This document shows positions 47,873-56,188 of a stretch of DNA of 64,000 nucleotides, in pieces. The notes under the pieces were generated by a model. It was not told the origin of the DNA. It did not search any database and saw only the letters and a program-made list of their open reading frames with translations. Both the position numbers and the translations under genes were made by a program. Each line of letters begins with the position of its first letter. The stretch's first letter is position 1. Location: the NCBI RefSeq assembly GCF_900129405.1, contig NZ_FQVQ01000002.1, positions 1 to 64,000 of the forward strand. The letters are read 5' to 3'. This DNA comes from Flavobacterium fontis. Its GTDB lineage: Bacteria; Bacteroidota; Bacteroidia; Flavobacteriales; Flavobacteriaceae.

Positions 47873-50338
47873 TTATTTATTACGCTTGAACAGCTTATCT
47901 TTTAACTTTTCAAACAGGTTTTTAGGACGATCGTCTTCGTGATAGCCGTTTGAATAATTTCCATAGCCGTAGCCGTAGCCATAGCCGTAGCCATAGCCCG
48001 TACCGTAACGCGCTTTGTTTTCAAAACCATTCAAAACAATGCTCACATTTGACAATTCATCGCGTTGTACACGAGTATTGATGAGTTGCACCATTTCTTT
48101 TTTAGTGAAATTTTGACGCATGATATACAAGGTTACATCGGCAAAAGGAGCCAATTCTACAGCATCGGTTACTAGACCCACGGGAGGCGTATCCAAAATT
48201 ACATAATCATAGCGATTCTTTAATTCCTCCATAAACTCCCGCATCGTTTCTCCCATAATCAATTCAGAAGGATTGGGTGGGATCGGTCCTGAGGTAATGA
48301 CATCCAAATACGGGATTTTCGTATTTTGAATGATTTCGTCGAGTGAATTTTGACCAATCAAATAGTTGACGACCCCTATTTTATTTTTTAAATTAAAATC
48401 ATCAAAAATTTTAGGCTTACGCAAATCCAAACCGACAATAACGGTCTTCTTCTCACTAATTGCAAATACCGTGGCGATGTTGATGGAACAGAATGTCTTT
48501 CCTTCACCCGATACCGAAGAAGTCAACATGAGCGTCTTACTTCCCTCCTTCTTCTGTTTTTTATACAAAAATTGAAGCGAGGAACGCAACGCCCTAAAGG
48601 ATTCGGAAAGCGCCGATTTGGGTTTCTCAAAAACAGCTAAATTGGAAGAGGTGTATTTCACCCCGATTACTCCTATCAAAGGAATATTGGTTAATGCGCT
48701 AATATCTTCTGCATTTTGTATCGAATTGTTGATAAAGAAAATCAAAAACACCACCAACAATGGAATTAAAAGACCCGCAAAAATGGCTATCACATAGTTG
48801 ACTCCAGTTCGAGGTCCGATCAATCCACCTCCAATATCCTTTGCAGGATCGATAAACTCTACATCCGATAGATTGGCTGCCTTTACAATTTGGGCTTCAT
48901 TGCGTTTTTGTAAATACGCATCGATAACACTATTGCTCAAGTTGAACTTTCGGGTAATTCGTAAATAATCTTGGCTGTCCTCGGGTAGGCTTTCTATCTT
49001 ATTTTCCGATGCTCGAATTTTACGGTTCACCTGCGCTGCTTCAAATTGAATGGCCGATTTTGCCGCCACAATATTTTCCAATAAAACCCGCTTCACAGCC
49101 GAAATTTCATTGTCAATATTGTTGTACATCAAAGCACTTTTGACGGAGTACGTCATTTCAGAGCGTCGCACCGATAAATCAATCAGCTGCGCAACATTTT
49201 TGATAATGTTAGGATCGTCAATACCCGCCACAGATGGAGCAGGCAATTTGGAGTAATCATTGCTATTGCGCAAGTAATTGTTCAATACATTGTAATAATT
49301 GATTTTGCGATCAATACCGTCTTTGATTAAATCTAAATCCTGAATTTGAGCTTGGTAGGTTTCACCGCGTTTTTCAATCTCCACGACATTCCGCCCTTTA
49401 CTAAAATCTTTCAAATCGTTGTTGGCAGATTTCAAATTTTCTTCCATCAAAGCCAAGGTAGTATCGATGTATTTAATGGTGTTTTCAGCAAATAAGTTTT
49501 TGCTTTCCAATTGTTTCTTTTTCAACATTTGAACACTTTCGTTCAAATAATCAACGATGCGTGCTTTGTTGGTCCCTTGAAGTGAAATACGAATAATCGA
49601 CCCTGCTTTTTCATCAATAACGACGCGAACATTACGGTACATACTGACCACATTATCAAACGAATTCATCCGGATGATAAATTTTTGTCCTGTATAATTT
49701 CCAGGCATCCCTTTGATATCCAAAGTCCAATTCAAGAAGGGCAATTGCAACGGCTGCCCTACCTTACAACGCTTGCGAAAATCGCCCGAACGCACCGCCT
49801 GTGCATCAATGATATTGGTATTGTAATTAATAACGGGTACCGAATTGGATTTTACGGCAATACTAATTTCGTAATCGGTTGGAGACACAAAATGTATTTC
49901 AATAGGAATCCCTAAAAGTTGGTTTTTGGATTTATCCAACTTCACTTCAAAAGGAGCCGATCCGTAAACATCTTTTTGATAGTATTTATCTTCTTGAAGG
50001 TAGTCGATATAAAACCCGAGTTTATCCACCACCAATTCATTGTGCGAACGCGATTTCAAGGTACTCGCAATACGTTGCACCTGATCGGAAGTGCCTCCCC
50101 AATTAAATATCAGGTTGGTATTACTCATAAACAAGGGATTCTCTTGTTCTTTTACGGCCAAGGTAGCCTCTAAGGCATAGATTTTCTGTTTGCGAATATT
50201 GATTTGATGCGCCACAAATAAGGCAAAACCCAATCCAAATAAAAACCACTTCCAATAACTTCCTGTCTTAATCAGGAAAGCTTTGAAATCGAAGCTATTT
50301 TGTTTTTCAAAAAAGGAAAAATCTTTGATATCAAGCAT
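47873..50338 (-). CDS. Wzc-like polysaccharide co-polymerase and BY-kinase
   Basis: 821 residues. Membrane segments at about 30-45 and 514-537 enclose a periplasmic Wzz-type and coiled-coil region. The cytoplasmic kinase domain has Walker A SSVSGEGKT (607-615), Walker A' VIVGLDLRKP (633-642) and Walker B YVILDTPP (712-719). The tail carries a GY-repeat tract (about 777-799) that supplies a tyrosine cluster for autophosphorylation, followed by a basic C-terminus. Role: chain-length control and export of capsule or exopolysaccharide with the Wza-like lipoprotein encoded 10 bases upstream. The tail is encoded by 6-bp repeats and may vary in length. Confidence 0.93.
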   Translation of the reverse strand: MLDIKDFSFFEKQNSFDFKAFLIKTGSYWKWFLFGLGFALFVAHQINIRKQKIYALEATLAVKEQENPLFMSNTNLIFNWGGTSDQVQRIASTLKSRSHNELVVDKLGFYIDYLQEDKYYQKDVYGSAPFEVKLDKSKNQLLGIPIEIHFVSPTDYEISIAVKSNSVPVINYNTNIIDAQAVRSGDFRKRCKVGQPLQLPFLNWTLDIKGMPGNYTGQKFIIRMNSFDNVVSMYRNVRVVIDEKAGSIIRISLQGTNKARIVDYLNESVQMLKKKQLESKNLFAENTIKYIDTTLALMEENLKSANNDLKDFSKGRNVVEIEKRGETYQAQIQDLDLIKDGIDRKINYYNVLNNYLRNSNDYSKLPAPSVAGIDDPNIIKNVAQLIDLSVRRSEMTYSVKSALMYNNIDNEISAVKRVLLENIVAAKSAIQFEAAQVNRKIRASENKIESLPEDSQDYLRITRKFNLSNSVIDAYLQKRNEAQIVKAANLSDVEFIDPAKDIGGGLIGPRTGVNYVIAIFAGLLIPLLVVFLIFFINNSIQNAEDISALTNIPLIGVIGVKYTSSNLAVFEKPKSALSESFRALRSSLQFLYKKQKKEGSKTLMLTSSVSGEGKTFCSINIATVFAISEKKTVIVGLDLRKPKIFDDFNLKNKIGVVNYLIGQNSLDEIIQNTKIPYLDVITSGPIPPNPSELIMGETMREFMEELKNRYDYVILDTPPVGLVTDAVELAPFADVTLYIMRQNFTKKEMVQLINTRVQRDELSNVSIVLNGFENKARYGTGYGYGYGYGYGYGNYSNGYHEDDRPKNLFEKLKDKLFKRNK
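47961..47999 (-). repeat. 6-bp coding repeats encoding a Gly-Tyr tail
   Basis: Runs of TATGGC and TACGGC on the minus strand encode alternating Gly and Tyr in the kinase tail. The unit is in frame, so slippage would change the number of tyrosines without frameshift. Confidence 0.8.
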
Positions 50339-50348
50339 GGAACGTCGT

Positions 50349-51143
50349 TTAATTGCGTAATAACAGCGTAAGTGTCAACAACATGGAAGCTGCAGTAATC
50401 ATAACCGTCAAGGTATCGCGACCTGTTCCGCCAAATCCCCAAGATTTTTGTTTCAAGGGTTTGACGTAAATATAATCGTTGGGTTGCAAATAAAAAGCAG
50501 GAGAATGTACTGCCGCAGCATCGGTCAAATCAATACTAAACGTCTCCAAACCATGGGGAAACTGACGAATCACTTTCACCTCTTTTCGATCACCCGTCAT
50601 GGTAATATCGCCTGAATTGGCTAGGGCTTCCAACACATTCACACGGTCTTGGTACAATACTTTCGACCCAGGATTGTTCACCTCTCCATTAACCGTATAT
50701 CGGAATCCAGCAAGTTTCACATTGACAAACAACTGCGCTTCTTTTTTGAAATAATCGGCTAACAATTGGGTTTCAATTTTGGCGCGCGCCTCTTCAACCG
50801 TATATCCTAATACATTCACCTCTCCCAAAATCGGAATACGAATATTTCCATGATCATCTACGGTATAACCATTAAAATAGAGGGTCTCCACCGTTTGAAT
50901 CGCTTGATTTTGTGGCGCTGTGTTAAAAATCTCTAACAATCGCTCGTCTACTAGCGCTTTGATTTGCACCGAAACAACATCATTCACCTGCAAGCGGTAA
51001 GGTTTATTGCTCGCGACAACCGAGGAACCCGTAGAAGAAGGAGTATTTTTTTTATCTTGAAGGTATATTAAATCCTGCGTAGGAACACAAGCGGTAACAA
51101 GGAATAACAATACTATGGAAAACGACAGTATTTTGGTTTTCAT
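50349..51143 (-). CDS. Wza-like polysaccharide export lipoprotein
   Basis: 264 residues. Lipoprotein signal with lipobox LVTAC (C19). A polysaccharide-export (Poly_export) domain follows (YRLQVNDVVSVQI, IPILGEVNVLGYTVEEA), then a SLBB-type segment (FRYTVNGEVNNPGS), and a C-terminal hydrophobic helix (about 243-262) typical of the bacteroidete form. It forms the outer-membrane exit for the polysaccharide, working with the Wzc-like protein. First gene of the operon; a full promoter lies 19-49 bases upstream. Confidence 0.92.
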   Translation of the reverse strand: MKTKILSFSIVLLFLVTACVPTQDLIYLQDKKNTPSSTGSSVVASNKPYRLQVNDVVSVQIKALVDERLLEIFNTAPQNQAIQTVETLYFNGYTVDDHGNIRIPILGEVNVLGYTVEEARAKIETQLLADYFKKEAQLFVNVKLAGFRYTVNGEVNNPGSKVLYQDRVNVLEALANSGDITMTGDRKEVKVIRQFPHGLETFSIDLTDAAAVHSPAFYLQPNDYIYVKPLKQKSWGFGGTGRDTLTVMITAASMLLTLTLLLRN

Positions 51144-51161
51144 CTACTTTGTTTTAGCCAA

Positions 51162-51192
51162 CAAAGATAGTTTTTCAATCGTAAAATCAAAA
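51162..51192 (-). promoter_or_regulatory. Promoter of the capsule operon (TTTTG, 18 bp, TATCTTTG)
   Basis: On the minus strand TTTTG (51192-51188) is followed after 18 bases by TATCTTTG (51169-51162), matching both the -33 and -7 elements of the Bacteroidota primary sigma factor. The ATG of the export lipoprotein gene is about 19 bases downstream. It is the best promoter seen in the window. Confidence 0.75.
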
Positions 51193-51210
51193 GACTCGAT
51201 AGGGAAATCT

Positions 51211-51831
51211 CTAATTATTTTTAAGGGAATTTTCAAAAGGAATACGGTGTAAAATACTGCGCCCCAGCGTCACTTCATCGGCATATTCCAACTCATCACC
51301 TACGGCAATTCCACGGGCAATCGTCGACGTTTTTACCCCCGTGTCTTGAATTTGTTTGTAAATATAAAAATTGGTGGTATCGCCTTCCATCGTAGAACTC
51401 AAAGCAAAAATCACTTCTTCAACTGCGGTTGTCTTTACTTTTTCAACCAAGGAAGCAATATGCAACTGACTCGGACCGATCCCGTCGATAGGCGAAATTT
51501 TACCGCCCAACACATGGTAAATCCCTTTAAATTGCTGGGTGTTTTCAATCGCCATGACATCGCGTACATCTTCTACAACACAAATCACATGATGATTGCG
51601 GGCAGGATTGCTGCAAATCGAACAAACCTCAACATCCGAGAGGGTGTGGCAACTCGTACAAAACTTCATCTGCTCCCGCATTTGGGTTAAAGCCTCGGTC
51701 AAAAAGCGGGTTTGCTCCTGCGGTTGCCGCAACAAATGCAACACCAACCGCAACGCCGTTCGCTTCCCAATTCCAGGCAATTGCGCCATTTCGTTGACCG
51801 CTTGCTCCAATAACTTTGATGAAAATTCCAT
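51211..51831 (-). CDS. recR: Recombination mediator protein RecR
   Basis: 206 residues from the ATG at 51831; an in-frame ATG 15 bases earlier overlaps a -7 box and is disfavoured. Helix-hairpin-helix [12 protein letters not shown] (18-29), a C4 zinc motif at C58, C61, C70 and C73, then a Toprim domain ([14 protein letters not shown]) and a C-terminal Walker B-like part ending near GRSILHR. With RecO and RecF it loads RecA on gapped DNA. It ends 67 bases before the capsule operon start, on the same strand but with a separate promoter between them. Confidence 0.95.
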   Translation of the reverse strand: MEFSSKLLEQAVNEMAQLPGIGKRTALRLVLHLLRQPQEQTRFLTEALTQMREQMKFCTSCHTLSDVEVCSICSNPARNHHVICVVEDVRDVMAIENTQQFKGIYHVLGGKISPIDGIGPSQLHIASLVEKVKTTAVEEVIFALSSTMEGDTTNFYIYKQIQDTGVKTSTIARGIAVGDELEYADEVTLGRSILHRIPFENSLKNN

Positions 51832-51835
51832 ACCA

Positions 51836-51843
51836 CAAAAGTA
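51836..51843 (-). promoter_or_regulatory. -7 box (TACTTTTG) of recR, next to the start codon
   Basis: Exact TAnnTTTG match ending 4 bases before the ATG at 51831. The transcript would have a very short or no leader. Confidence 0.45.
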
Positions 51844-51865
51844 CATAATTTGAAAAAGGCATCAA

Positions 51866-51873
51866 TATTTTTG
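51866..51873 (+). promoter_or_regulatory. -7 box (TATTTTTG) of the symporter gene
   Basis: Exact TAnnTTTG match 27 bases upstream of the ATG at 51901. A TTTG at 51849-51852 lies upstream, but its spacing (13 bases) is shorter than usual. Confidence 0.5.
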
Positions 51874-51900
51874 TATTTTTCGCTTTTTAAATAGTACAAC

Positions 51901-53400
51901 ATGAGCCCAACCCTCATTCTTTCCATCATCCTCGTGTATTTTGGATTGTTATTGTTTATCGCCTACCGTATTGGTAAAAAAAGCAGCGATAACGACACTT
52001 TTTTTAAAGCCAATAAAAACTCCAAATGGTACCTTGTCGCCTTCGGAATGATCGGCACAGCCCTCTCTGGCGTGACCTTTATTTCGGTCCCTGGCGCCGT
52101 GGGAAATCCCGAAAATCAGTTTTCCTATTTTCAATTTGTACTCGGCAATGCCCTCGGATTTATCCTCATCGCCACCGTGCTGCTACCGTTGTATTACCGC
52201 ATGAATCTCACCTCCATTTACAGCTATATCGAACAGCGTCTGGGGGTGGTCAGTTACAAAACGGCGGCCAGTATTTTTTTAATCAGCCGCACCATCGGAT
52301 CGGCATTTCGACTGTATTTAGTGGTTTTGGTGTTGCAACGCTATGTATTTGATGCTTTCCACGTGCCTTTTGCCGCCACGGTTTTAATCTCGTTGGGTTT
52401 AATTTTTGCCTACACGTATCGCGGGGGACTCAAAACCATCATCATCACCGATACGTTGCAAACATTTTTCTTGGTCACTTCGGTGTTTCTTACCATTTAC
52501 TTTATTTGCAGCAGCCTCAATTACAGTCCCACCCAAGCTTTTGAAGCCGTCAAAAACAGCAGTTATTCGCAAATCTTTTTTTACGAAGATTACCTAAAAG
52601 GGCATTTCTTCTGGAAACAACTTCTCGGCGGCATCTTTGTAACTATAGCCATGGTGGGGTTGGATCAGGACTTGATGCAGAAAAATTTGAGCTGTGCCAC
52701 CATACAAGAAGCCCAAAAAAATATGTTTACGTTTACAGGGATTTTTATACTTATCAACTTGTTTTTCTTGAGTGTAGGGGCTTTGCTATACTTGTATGCC
52801 GCGCAAAACCAAATCGCAATTCCTACCGTCAATGACGTACCCCGAACCGATTTACTCTTTCCCGAAATTGCTTTTCATCACCTAGAAATCATACCCGCCA
52901 TTACCTTTTTGTTGGGATTAACGGCGGCAACTTTTGCCACAACCGACAGTGCGTTAACCGCATTAACGACTTCGTTCTGTGTTGATTTCTTACACATGGA
53001 CAAGCCCGAAAATCAACATTCCCCTCAAAAACAAGTTCGCATTCGACACCAAGTACATCTCGGCTTTTCATTCCTAATGTTTTTGGTGATTGTTCTTTTC
53101 AATATACTCAACGACGAATCGGTGGTCAAAATGATTTTTAAGGTGGCCAGTTATACCTACGGACCGCTTTTGGGACTTTATGGATTTGGATTATTTATGA
53201 AAACGAAAACCGTCAACGATCGCTGGGTACCTCTCGTTTGCATAATGGCACCATTGCTATGTTGGGGGATGACAACCTATGCGAAAGAGCTATTTGGCGC
53301 GTACCAGTTTGACAACGAACTCATTATTATCAATGGTTTGTTGACGTTTGTTGGCTTACTTTTTATCAGTAAACCTGCCGTAGGACAAACCCGTTTTTAA
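51901..53400 (+). CDS. Sodium:solute symporter (SSS family)
   Basis: 499 residues with about 13 hydrophobic segments and a short polar C-terminus. The N-terminal pattern (GKKSSDNDTFFKANKNSKWYLVAFGMIGTALSG) and the following conserved GVTFISVPG region fit the sodium:solute symporter family, LeuT fold. It would take up a small solute with Na+ across the inner membrane. The substrate cannot be read from sequence; flavobacterial members carry sugars, amino acids or sialic-acid-like compounds. It is transcribed away from recR and meets the CoA-binding protein gene tail to tail. Confidence 0.9.
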   Translation: MSPTLILSIILVYFGLLLFIAYRIGKKSSDNDTFFKANKNSKWYLVAFGMIGTALSGVTFISVPGAVGNPENQFSYFQFVLGNALGFILIATVLLPLYYRMNLTSIYSYIEQRLGVVSYKTAASIFLISRTIGSAFRLYLVVLVLQRYVFDAFHVPFAATVLISLGLIFAYTYRGGLKTIIITDTLQTFFLVTSVFLTIYFICSSLNYSPTQAFEAVKNSSYSQIFFYEDYLKGHFFWKQLLGGIFVTIAMVGLDQDLMQKNLSCATIQEAQKNMFTFTGIFILINLFFLSVGALLYLYAAQNQIAIPTVNDVPRTDLLFPEIAFHHLEIIPAITFLLGLTAATFATTDSALTALTTSFCVDFLHMDKPENQHSPQKQVRIRHQVHLGFSFLMFLVIVLFNILNDESVVKMIFKVASYTYGPLLGLYGFGLFMKTKTVNDRWVPLVCIMAPLLCWGMTTYAKELFGAYQFDNELIIINGLLTFVGLLFISKPAVGQTRF

Positions 53401-53753
53401 TATTGATGGGTAGCTAATAAAACCAACGTACAGGCCACTTCAACATGAATGCCATGCGACGCCAAAAGGGTATAAAACGCTGGATTTTCGGTTCCCGGAT
53501 TGAATATCACCCGTCGGGGATGCAACCCGATAATATAGTCGTAATAGGCGGCTTGGTGTGTGGGATTCAAGTACAGTGTAACGGTATCAACATCGGTCAG
53601 TTCGGGCAACCCTTCTTGGATAAGAATACCCTCGACCTCAGTGGCTTTACGACCTATGGCGACGACTTCATGCTGGTGTTTTTGCAAACGTAATAACGCT
53701 TGGTAACTGTATCGATCGGGGTTGTGGGAGGCGCCCAAAACTAAGGTTTTCAT
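53397..53753 (-). CDS. CoA-binding domain protein (YccU-like)
   Basis: 118 residues, a single Rossmann-like CoA-binding domain: VLGASHNPDRYSY at the N-terminus, a central VDTVTLYLNP strand-loop, VIFNPGTENPAFY, and a C-terminal VEVACTLVLL. It resembles the nucleotide-binding half of succinyl-CoA synthetase alpha. Cellular role unknown. Its TAA overlaps the TAA of the symporter gene in the palindrome TTAA. Confidence 0.88.
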   Translation of the reverse strand: MKTLVLGASHNPDRYSYQALLRLQKHQHEVVAIGRKATEVEGILIQEGLPELTDVDTVTLYLNPTHQAAYYDYIIGLHPRRVIFNPGTENPAFYTLLASHGIHVEVACTLVLLATHQY

Positions 53754-53775
53754 CGGTAACGATTATTTTACCCCA

Positions 53776-53783
53776 CAAAAATA
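53776..53783 (-). promoter_or_regulatory. -7 box (TATTTTTG) of the CoA-binding protein gene
   Basis: Exact TAnnTTTG match about 23 bases upstream of the ATG at 53753, back to back with the marC-like promoter. Confidence 0.5.
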
Positions 53784-53803
53784 CAACGAAACCCCCAATC
53801 CCC

Positions 53804-53811
53804 TACCTTTG
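53804..53811 (+). promoter_or_regulatory. -7 box (TACCTTTG) of the MarC-family gene, next to the start codon
   Basis: TACCTTTG ends 4 bases before the ATG at 53816, so the message would be leaderless or nearly so. Confidence 0.5.
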
Positions 53812-53815
53812 TACC

Positions 53816-54436
53816 ATGAACGATTTCATCTTTCTTTTAGCGGCTTTATTTTCGGTGTTAAATCCTATTGGAACCGTGCCAATATTTGTGGCGCTTACCC
53901 AAGATTACACCAAAGCCGAACGCTCAAAAGTGTCCCTTTGGACCGCCATAAATGTGTGTCTCATTTTGGTCATCTCTTACTTTATTGGGCAGTACGTACT
54001 AACATTTTTTGGCATTACGATTCCCGCATTGCGCATCGCTGGCGGTATCATCATTGCCAGCTCGGGGTTTGGACTTTTAAATGGAAAATTCACTCGCAAT
54101 AAAGGGTTGGACAAAAAAGCCGAAGAGGAAGCCCAACAACGCGACAACATCGCGCTCACCCCTCTTGCTATGCCCATGTTGGCGGGACCTGGCTCCATTT
54201 CGCTTCTCATTGCTTACTACCAAGAACACAACAGTACGCGAGAAATTATTTTCTCTACATTAGCCATTTTTGCGGTAGCAGTATTGATTTTCCTCATTCT
54301 TCGAAGTGCACATTATTTGGCCAAATACCTAGGTGCTTCTGGGATTGTAGCGATTTCTCGCATTGTGGGATTCTTAACCATTGCCATTGGCATCCAGTAC
54401 ATCATTAACGCCGTAACCAGTATTTTAAAAATCTAA
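53816..54436 (+). CDS. MarC-family inner-membrane protein
   Basis: 206 residues with six hydrophobic segments. Family marks are NPIGTVPIF (16-24), GGIIIASSGF and TPLAMPMLAGPGSI. The family's function is unsettled; members are no longer thought to give multiple-antibiotic resistance. It is followed after 10 bases by the CpcT-like lipoprotein gene, so the two are probably co-transcribed. Confidence 0.9.
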   Translation: MNDFIFLLAALFSVLNPIGTVPIFVALTQDYTKAERSKVSLWTAINVCLILVISYFIGQYVLTFFGITIPALRIAGGIIIASSGFGLLNGKFTRNKGLDKKAEEEAQQRDNIALTPLAMPMLAGPGSISLLIAYYQEHNSTREIIFSTLAIFAVAVLIFLILRSAHYLAKYLGASGIVAISRIVGFLTIAIGIQYIINAVTSILKI

Positions 54437-54446
54437 ACCACTACCC

Positions 54447-55067
54447 ATGCGCAACGTTTTATTTAGCCTTTGTATCGCTTTAGGCTTACTGGGATGTAAA
54501 TCCGCACAAACGCCAAAAAACACCGATAGTTCGGCCATGAAGGAATTAGTCACCATCATGCAAGGCCACTACAGTTCTGAAAAACAAGCCAACCTTGACA
54601 AGGACTATTTCAATATCTCCTTGCGGATGACCCCCATTTGGAAATCCAAAGGCCACTACCTTTTTGTAGAGCAAGCCCTTTTCAACAAACAAGACCAACC
54701 CTATCGGGTACGCATTTACAAATTAACGCAACAAGGCGACCAATTCATCAGTACCATTTATACGCTTAAAGATGAAAAAAAGTGGATTGGCAAATGGGCA
54801 ACTCCCGAAGCCTACGATCAACTCTCGGAAGCCGATATCGAACTCAAAGACGGCTGTGAAGTCGTTTTGAAACGCCTCGGAAAAAACACGTTCGAAGGCG
54901 CTACGGGGGATAAAACCTGTCCCAGTGAACTCCGCGGCGCACGTTGGGCCAATTCCAAAGTAACGGTTACCCAAAACACCATTCGCTCTTGGGACCAAGG
55001 ATTTGACAAAGACGGCAAACAAGTATGGGGCGCCACCAAAGGCGGATACGAATTTATCAAAATGTAA
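54447..55067 (+). CDS. CpcT/CpeT-family lipoprotein
   Basis: 206 residues with a lipoprotein signal (GLLGC, C17). The mature part has the CpcT/CpeT pattern: YLFVEQAL, QPYRVRIYKL, a GCEVVLKR strand, FEGATGDKTCPS, RGARWANS and SWDQGFDKDGKQVWG near the end. In cyanobacteria the family attaches bilins to phycobiliproteins. This organism shows no phycobilisome genes, so it more likely binds another hydrophobic ligand; the barrel fold is inferred from the family. Second gene after the MarC homologue; ends at a bidirectional terminator. Confidence 0.85.
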   Translation: MRNVLFSLCIALGLLGCKSAQTPKNTDSSAMKELVTIMQGHYSSEKQANLDKDYFNISLRMTPIWKSKGHYLFVEQALFNKQDQPYRVRIYKLTQQGDQFISTIYTLKDEKKWIGKWATPEAYDQLSEADIELKDGCEVVLKRLGKNTFEGATGDKTCPSELRGARWANSKVTVTQNTIRSWDQGFDKDGKQVWGATKGGYEFIKM

Positions 55068-55107
55068 TAAAAAACCCCAAGCACAAAAACGTTCTTGGGG
55101 TTTTTTA
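55068..55107. terminator. Bidirectional terminator between convergent genes
   Basis: Perfect 13-bp stem: AAAAAACCCCAAG (55069-55081) pairs with CTTGGGGTTTTTT (55094-55106) around a 12-base loop, with T tracts on both strands. Confidence 0.92.
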
Positions 55108-55123
55108 ATGTCCTAAAGCACAA

Positions 55124-56059
55124 TTATTTCTTGGGCAAAAACACTTCCGCCATCATGCAACGGGCACTTCCCCCTCCGCAGGCTTCAATGGTATCCAAAC
55201 TCGAATGCAAAATAGTGACATGCTGTTCGATTTGAGCAATTTGTTTTTTGGTTAGCGCTTGGTATGCCGACGAACTCATCACCAAATAGCGTTTCCCCTC
55301 CGACCCTTTTACTTCCAACATATTCCCAGCAAAGTTGTTAACCTGATCTTCGGTTATCAAAATAAGGTCTTTCTCATCGCTACGCAAGGAGTCCAAAACC
55401 ATTTTGCGCTCTTTTTTATCGTCAATAGAATCGGCACAAATCACCGCAAAGGTATCGCCAATACACATCATCACATTGGTATGGTAGATCAGTTTTCGCG
55501 CACCGCCCACCGTTTGAAACGCTTCAAAAATAACCGGCGTATACTCAAAATCCTCACAAAATTCAATCATCAACTCCTCATCCGCGCGAGGCGACAAAGC
55601 ACAATACGCTTTGCCATTTTGTCGGTCAAGCAACAAACTCCCCGTTCCTTCCAAAAATATATTGTCCGCTTCTGCCGACGTGTAATCCATAATGTCATTG
55701 ACTACAAAACCTTTGTCTTCCAGCAAATCCAAAATATCTTCCCGGCGTTCAGCCCGACGGTTTTCGGCAAACATGGGGTACAATACCACATCCCCTGTTT
55801 CGTGAAACGAAATCCAGTTGTTTGGAAAAATACTGTCGGGGGTATTGGGTTCCAACGTATCGTCGACCACGGTAACATCAACCCCCACGAGACGTAGTTT
55901 TTGCACAAAGGCATCAAACTCCTGCTGCGCTTTCGCATTGACCGTTTCAGGCGATAAGCCATCCAAAACCTTTTGATAATAATTGTTGACCGCAGTCTGT
56001 TCGTTCATCCGAAACGCCACCGGACGGATCATTAAAATAGCATTCGTCGTTTGATTCAT
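55124..56059 (-). CDS. ctlX: Citrulline utilization hydrolase CtlX-type
   Basis: 311 residues of the arginine deiminase/amidinotransferase fold. Family marks: MIRPVAFRMNEQTA (10-23), PDSIFPNNWISFH (74-86), EGTGSLLLDR (137-146), YHTNVMM with H193, and the C-terminal GGGSARCM with the probable nucleophile C301. CtlX cleaves citrulline to ornithine in Bacteroidota. The next gene upstream encodes a second enzyme of the same fold, so an arginine- or methylarginine-to-ornithine route is plausible. Confidence 0.88.
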   Translation of the reverse strand: MNQTTNAILMIRPVAFRMNEQTAVNNYYQKVLDGLSPETVNAKAQQEFDAFVQKLRLVGVDVTVVDDTLEPNTPDSIFPNNWISFHETGDVVLYPMFAENRRAERREDILDLLEDKGFVVNDIMDYTSAEADNIFLEGTGSLLLDRQNGKAYCALSPRADEELMIEFCEDFEYTPVIFEAFQTVGGARKLIYHTNVMMCIGDTFAVICADSIDDKKERKMVLDSLRSDEKDLILITEDQVNNFAGNMLEVKGSEGKRYLVMSSSAYQALTKKQIAQIEQHVTILHSSLDTIEACGGGSARCMMAEVFLPKK

Positions 56060-56111
56060 ATCTCTAGTCTAAAGGTTTCCCTAATTCATAATTCATAACT
56101 CGTATCTTTTT

Positions 56112-56184
56112 GTGCGTGCCCTCCGGGCCGGGCTATCCGCGGTGCACGGCACCTTGCTCCTATCCCTCACGCGGCAGTGCTCCG
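56112..56184. repeat. GC-rich dispersed repeat, copy 2
   Basis: A GC-rich island between two hydrolase genes. It begins GTGCGTGCCC, has CCGGGCCGGGCTATCC in the middle and ends CCTATCCCTCACGC. Start and end motifs match the copy at 29379-29497, while the middle is shorter. Confidence 0.6.
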
Positions 56185-56188
56185 AATA

